Under the pieces are notes generated by a model. It was not told the DNA's origin and made no database searches. It worked only from the letters and a program-made list of their open reading frames with translations. Made by a program: the position numbers and the translations under genes. Below are positions 59,915 to 64,000 of a stretch of DNA of 64,000 bases, one piece after another. The stretch's first letter is position 1. Each line of letters begins with the position of its first letter. Origin of the DNA: Bacteroidaceae bacterium (GTDB taxonomy: Bacteria > Bacteroidota > Bacteroidia > Bacteroidales > Bacteroidaceae); contig JAEESE010000010.1 in the NCBI GenBank assembly GCA_016286165.1, positions 62,001-126,000 on the forward strand. Direction: 5' to 3'.

Positions 59915-61957
59915 CTATATCTTCACCTTGTACACCTGGAAGGTTTTGGCGGGGATGGTGGCAGTGATGGCGGCTGCGGCCTTGGAAGCTGCGACTGGTG
60001 CCTGCGACTGTGCGGGGCTTACGACCTCGGGCTTCGAGGGCATGTTCTCGGCATCGTAGTTGGAGCAGTCGAGGCTGGTGACGGCGGCTGTTGCGGGCAT
60101 GGCCTTGGTCTTCAAACCGCTGATGTTGATGGTGATGGGCTGCTTGGCAGCGGTAGTGTTGATGACCTTGACGATGATTTCATTCTTCTGACGGTCTATG
60201 ACACTGGAGGCGAAGACGCCATCCTCGCCCACGGGCACGGGATTCACGCTGGCCTGGCCGCCGTCGATGGCAACGGTGGTTGGCAGCACGTTGGTACCAC
60301 GGTTGAGCATGTAGAGCTGCTGGACGTAGTATGAGGCTGTGCGGGCGGTGGTGAGATTGTCGTACCAGATGAGGTCGGGGCGCCACTGCCAGCCGTCGAC
60401 ATGTGCGAAGAGGGGTGCGTAGGTGGCCATGTGCACGAGGTCGGCATTGCGCTCGATGTTGGTCATGAAGGCTGCCTCGTAGATACTGGCTCCAGCGTGG
60501 TTGTACTTCTTGCCGCGGTCGTGGCATGCCCATTCGCCGGCGAAGACGCGGGGACCGTCCTTGGTGTAGAACTTACGGTCGTCGTAGCGGTTCATGGAGT
60601 TCTGGTACCACTTCACGTCGCGATAGTAGTGCTCGTCGACGAGGTCGGCCTTGAGCTTGGCCATGGCGGGCCATCCGTTGCGGAAGTGATCGTCCTCGGC
60701 ATTGGGACCGCTGGTGCCGATGAGTTTGATTTCGGGGTGCACCTTGCGCACTTCGGGTGCTATGATGGCGAGGCGGTCGAAATATGGTTTCTCCCACTGC
60801 TCGTTGCCGATGGCGAGGAACTTGAGGTTGAAGGGTGCGGGGTGGCCCATGTCGGCACGGAGCTTAGCCCACTCGTTCTTGGCGGGGTCGCCGTTGGCGA
60901 AGTCGATGAGGTCGATGCAGTCGTCGATGAACTGCTGGAGGCCTTCCTTGGTGCAGGGTGCGTGGGCATCGTCGCCGTTCTGGAACTGACATGCCATGCC
61001 TACGTTGAGCACGGGCAGGGGCTCGGCGCCTATCTCCTCGGCCAGCTGGAAATACTCGAAGAATCCGAGGCCGTAGCTCTGGAAGTAGTCGGCATAGTAG
61101 CGGTAGGTGAAGGTGTTCTCCCATCGGTTCTTGTTGATGGGACGGTTCTCAACGGGGCCTACGGAGTTCTTCCATTGGTAGCGCAGATCGAGGGTGGTGC
61201 CTTCGACGATGCAGCCGCCGGGGAAGCGGAAGACGCCCGGATGGAGGTCCTCGAGGGCCTGTGCCACATCCTTACGCATGCCGTTCTCGTGGCCGCGATA
61301 GGTGTCGACGGGGAAGAGCGAGACGTGCTCCACGTCCATGGTGCCTGAGCCTGAGCGGCGGCGCTCGTCGCAGAGGAAGAGGCGCAGCTGTGCACGGGCC
61401 ATGGTGCGCGGGCTCTTGATGATGGCGGTGTACTTCTTCCACTCGCGCGAGTCCACTTTAATGTCGGTGTTGGTGAATTCCTGGTGCTCGTCCATGGTGT
61501 TCTGGTCCACGAACTGAATCCAGAGGTACTGCGGCTTGCCGTCGGGTACGCGTGCCCAGACTGTGAAGCGGTATTCGGCACCTTCGTTGAGGCCTATGCC
61601 GAAGAAGCCTTCGTTCTGGAGGCCTGTCCACAGGTCGCGATGGCCGGGCGAAGAGAGGCGTGCGTAGTGCGGGTTCTTCTCAAACGGTCCGTCGTTCTTG
61701 ATTTCGACCTTGCCGAAAGCCTGCCAGCCCATGAGGTGGTCGGGTGTGAACTCAAAGGAGCGGTTCTTAAGGAGCTCGCCGTAGAGGCCGCCGTCGGCAG
61801 CGTAGTTGATGTCCTCGAAGAAGATTCCCCATTGTGTGGGCTGAATCACGGCACCCGGTTTCTTGGCGTTGACGTTGATGACTGTCTCAGCGGAGAGGGT
61901 GAGTGGTTGCAACGACATTGCAACGCACAGGACAGAGAGGATGTGTTTGATTTTCAT
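59915..61957 (-). CDS. Alpha-L-arabinofuranosidase, GH51
   Basis: 680 residues with a signal peptide ending near LSAE. A CBM4-like jelly-roll (about 60-220) is inserted before the TIM barrel. FRFPGGCIVEGTTL, then the acid/base Glu386 in IGNEQWEKP and the nucleophile Glu475 in FAGEWACH are the GH51 signature. A C-terminal beta domain (about 560-680) closes it. It removes alpha-linked arabinose from arabinan or arabinoxylan. Follows the PL11 gene by 21 bp, so it is in one operon for pectin side chains. Confidence 0.93.
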   Translation of the reverse strand: MKIKHILSVLCVAMSLQPLTLSAETVINVNAKKPGAVIQPTQWGIFFEDINYAADGGLYGELLKNRSFEFTPDHLMGWQAFGKVEIKNDGPFEKNPHYARLSSPGHRDLWTGLQNEGFFGIGLNEGAEYRFTVWARVPDGKPQYLWIQFVDQNTMDEHQEFTNTDIKVDSREWKKYTAIIKSPRTMARAQLRLFLCDERRRSGSGTMDVEHVSLFPVDTYRGHENGMRKDVAQALEDLHPGVFRFPGGCIVEGTTLDLRYQWKNSVGPVENRPINKNRWENTFTYRYYADYFQSYGLGFFEYFQLAEEIGAEPLPVLNVGMACQFQNGDDAHAPCTKEGLQQFIDDCIDLIDFANGDPAKNEWAKLRADMGHPAPFNLKFLAIGNEQWEKPYFDRLAIIAPEVRKVHPEIKLIGTSGPNAEDDHFRNGWPAMAKLKADLVDEHYYRDVKWYQNSMNRYDDRKFYTKDGPRVFAGEWACHDRGKKYNHAGASIYEAAFMTNIERNADLVHMATYAPLFAHVDGWQWRPDLIWYDNLTTARTASYYVQQLYMLNRGTNVLPTTVAIDGGQASVNPVPVGEDGVFASSVIDRQKNEIIVKVINTTAAKQPITINISGLKTKAMPATAAVTSLDCSNYDAENMPSKPEVVSPAQSQAPVAASKAAAAITATIPAKTFQVYKVKI

Positions 61958-61978
61958 AGGGTTGAATGTATGATTTAG

Positions 61979-64000
61979 TTAGAAAATGATTTTCTTGCCG
62001 TTTATGATGTAGACCTCGCCCTGCCTGGGCTGAGCGACGGGTTTGCCACTGAGGTCGAAGGTTTTATCTGATGTGATGTCCGGGGATTTACCATCTACGC
62101 GCTGGATGCCGGTGGAGACATCGTCCTTGGTGAGGTAGTACTGGGGCAGCGGAGGATTGGTGGCGGTTCCCTTGACGCGCAGCCAGGGCGTGGCAGCAGG
62201 CTGGCGATGGTTGTCGTCGACCTTGAAGAAGCCCTTGGCGCCTGTCTGCGGGTCGGTGCGGTACTCATAGAAATATTCGTAGGTGTCCTCGTTGCAGGTG
62301 AGCACGCTGTCCACAGGGCTTCCCTTGAGGTAGGTGGTGGAAACGGAGGCGGCACTCCTGGTGGTAGGCACGAACTTCACGCTCGCACCTGCTGCTGCCT
62401 TGTACACGATGGCTGCTCCGGCAGGCACCACGGCACGCGCTGCCAGCTTGGTGGTGCGCACGGTGTCGGCAGCAGCGTTGACGCCAGTGAGGTTGTAGGC
62501 CGTGACGCCTTCGGGCACACTCACGGGGTATGATGTGTAGAGCACATCCCAGCCGTCCTGTGGCACTGTGCGCTCTATAGTATAGCGCGCGCGCAGGTCG
62601 TAGGAAAGATGAGGCGGCTGGTTGTAGACCACGTTCTGTGCGATGAGCTGTGCGCGGTATGAGGCATCGTCCATGAGGTGAGGCACGCCGTAGTCGGTAG
62701 GATAGTCGGTGGCATTGATGATGAGGCGGTAGTCGTTGCCCGCCTGATCCCAGGTGACGATTTCCTCGCGCCAGTCGCCGAGCAGGTCGCCTGAGACGCA
62801 GGGGTTCTGCTTCGACGCGTTGTTGTAGTTGCCTATGACGAAGTTGCCGCCGTTGACCTGCAGGCGCCCAAAGCCGTTGCCGGAGGCGTTCCAGTACTCG
62901 AGCACGTTCTTGCCGTAGAAATCGTCGGCGAGGTTATCGTTCCAGAAGATGCGGAAACTGAGGCCGGCACCGCCGCCGTGGGAGATGCTGGAGGCGATGA
63001 CTTTGCCAGAGGTGTCGAAGATGTCGCCGGAGGCGCTGAACTGCCAGTAGGCATCGTCGGCTTCGGGGTTGAAGTGCGCCATGATGCCGCGCCCTGTGTC
63101 GTCGCCCGCCGTCTGATGCAGCAGCAGTTCGCCTGTGGCGGCATCACGCAAATCCATGCCAAAGGGCTTATCCTCGTGCACCATGAAGAGTTCCTGCCCT
63201 GGTCGCGATGGGATGAAATCGCTCAGGTGCATGGCATCGCCATGTCCGAGGCCTGTGCGATAGAGAGTGGTGCCGTCGGGCTTGAGGGCGCCTGAGCCAT
63301 AATGTATCTCCTGGCGGCCGTCGCCTGTGACATCGCCTACGCTGATCCAGTGGCAGCCTTCGCCGAAGACGGTCTTGGTGATGTTCTTGACCGTGCCGTC
63401 GGCATAGGTGACAGTGCCCTTGGAAGGGCTCTCGCCACGATGCAGCCAGCGCAGGGTGAGCGAGCTGCCGTCCCAGCCGTAGGCTCCTATCTTGCAGCCA
63501 CTATAATAGCCACGTGCGAAGATGGCCGAGGGGTTGGCATCCTCGCCGTCGAGCCATGCTATGGCAGCCAGATAGCGCTCGGCACGGTTCTGGTTATTGT
63601 CGCCCCAGAACGCTGTGCTCTCGTCGGCGTAGGCTGTATGGTAGCGTATGGTCTGCAGTTCGGCACCTGTCATGCCGTCGAACACGGTGATGTATTCCGA
63701 GCCGTGGTCCTGCTTGCCGCGACCGCCCTTGAGGTTGGCTGTGGGGTCGTCGCCGTCGAGCAGCACGTAGTTGCCTTCGCCGTCGATGGCACCAGGCGCT
63801 GTCTTCACCATGAACTCGCCATAGCCGTCGCCGTCGAGGTCCCAGGCTATGAATGGCGTGGTGTGAGCCGAATTGAACATATTATGGCCCGTGTGAAGCA
63901 TCCATAGGCGGTGGCCGTCGAGATGGTAGCAAGCATAGAAAGCAGGCGAGGTGGTGCCGCTGCTGGCGGCGTCCTTCTCGTTGGAAGGTGCCCACTTGAG
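61979..64000 (-). CDS. Rhamnogalacturonan lyase, PL11, 5' end outside the window
   Basis: The frame stays open to the window end: beyond Met at 63901 it reads DGHRLW and, at the edge, LKWAPSNEKDA, which matches the LKWDPSNSKDN of the other PL11 in this window. At least 673 residues are visible. Calcium blades DLDGDGYGEF, GDVTGDGRQEIHYGS and the SGDLLGDWREEIV block are typical. The C-terminus has a linker and a secretion-type tail ending KPVAQPRQGEVYIINGKKI. It cleaves the rhamnogalacturonan I backbone. First gene of the operon with GH51. Confidence 0.9.
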   Translation of the reverse strand, partial: LKWAPSNEKDAASSGTTSPAFYACYHLDGHRLWMLHTGHNMFNSAHTTPFIAWDLDGDGYGEFMVKTAPGAIDGEGNYVLLDGDDPTANLKGGRGKQDHGSEYITVFDGMTGAELQTIRYHTAYADESTAFWGDNNQNRAERYLAAIAWLDGEDANPSAIFARGYYSGCKIGAYGWDGSSLTLRWLHRGESPSKGTVTYADGTVKNITKTVFGEGCHWISVGDVTGDGRQEIHYGSGALKPDGTTLYRTGLGHGDAMHLSDFIPSRPGQELFMVHEDKPFGMDLRDAATGELLLHQTAGDDTGRGIMAHFNPEADDAYWQFSASGDIFDTSGKVIASSISHGGGAGLSFRIFWNDNLADDFYGKNVLEYWNASGNGFGRLQVNGGNFVIGNYNNASKQNPCVSGDLLGDWREEIVTWDQAGNDYRLIINATDYPTDYGVPHLMDDASYRAQLIAQNVVYNQPPHLSYDLRARYTIERTVPQDGWDVLYTSYPVSVPEGVTAYNLTGVNAAADTVRTTKLAARAVVPAGAAIVYKAAAGASVKFVPTTRSAASVSTTYLKGSPVDSVLTCNEDTYEYFYEYRTDPQTGAKGFFKVDDNHRQPAATPWLRVKGTATNPPLPQYYLTKDDVSTGIQRVDGKSPDITSDKTFDLSGKPVAQPRQGEVYIINGKKIIF

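Noticed and set aside
60401..61348. Plus-strand open frame of 315 codons opposite GH51
   Set aside because: Antisense shadow. GH51 motifs on the minus strand are intact and the frame has no own promoter.

Overview
The window looks like chromosome of a Bacteroidales bacterium, most likely in or near Prevotellaceae. The evidence is the Bacteroidetes promoter form (a TAnnTTTG -7 box, often close to the start codon, with no Shine-Dalgarno sequence), a SusC/SusD pair, fimbrillin-type surface proteins, a MurF-alanine racemase fusion, AsnA, many secreted glycoside hydrolases and polysaccharide lyases, and typical intergenic word-like tandem repeats. I see no plasmid, phage or intact insertion sequence.

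Layout. 0-4.4 kb: two fimbrial surface proteins; the first is cut by the window edge. 4.5-5.7 kb: a dense non-coding block with a truncated REP-associated transposase (RAYT) relic, four large palindromic structures and a 401-bp unit bounded by 35-bp inverted repeats. 5.7-10.9 kb: thioredoxin-like secreted protein, cell-wall amidase, MCE/MlaD protein, dnaA, small secreted protein. 11-14.2 kb: GH127/GH146-type beta-L-arabinofuranosidase. 14.4-22.3 kb: class II ribonucleotide reductase, FolB, MurF-Alr, and divergent kbl/tdh for threonine-to-glycine conversion. 22.4-30.6 kb: SusC, SusD and a GH85-like endoglycosidase, a probable N-glycan utilisation locus. 30.7-35.2 kb: an SH3/beta-barrel envelope protein, then a compact radical-SAM RiPP cassette: a Tat-type lipoprotein precursor with 15 cysteines spaced exactly four residues apart, a radical SAM/SPASM maturase, a SPASM-only partner and a 90-residue accessory protein. 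35.3-47.1 kb: GH43, tRNA-Arg, asnA, then a minus-strand run holding glutaminase, GH97, patatin, PL11 lyase, and a DUF4435 (TOPRIM-like) plus AAA ATPase pair that recalls PARIS/OLD-type defence. 47.2-59.6 kb: thioesterase, RND pump, UPF1-like helicase, POT peptide transporter, SulP, TrkH, and a PurF-like protein without its glutaminase cysteine. 59.9-64 kb: GH51 and a second PL11, cut by the window end.

How it fits together. PL11, GH43, GH51, GH127, GH97 and PL11 again suggest growth on pectin side chains (rhamnogalacturonan I and arabinan); the SusCD-GH85 locus suggests host or dietary N-glycans. The RiPP cassette is the strongest candidate for an unusual system. It matches the bioinformatically named CXXX-repeat peptide families, whose product and role are, to my knowledge, little characterised. 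A second theme is small GC-rich palindromic repeats spread between genes, at least one of which sits in frame inside a coding sequence.
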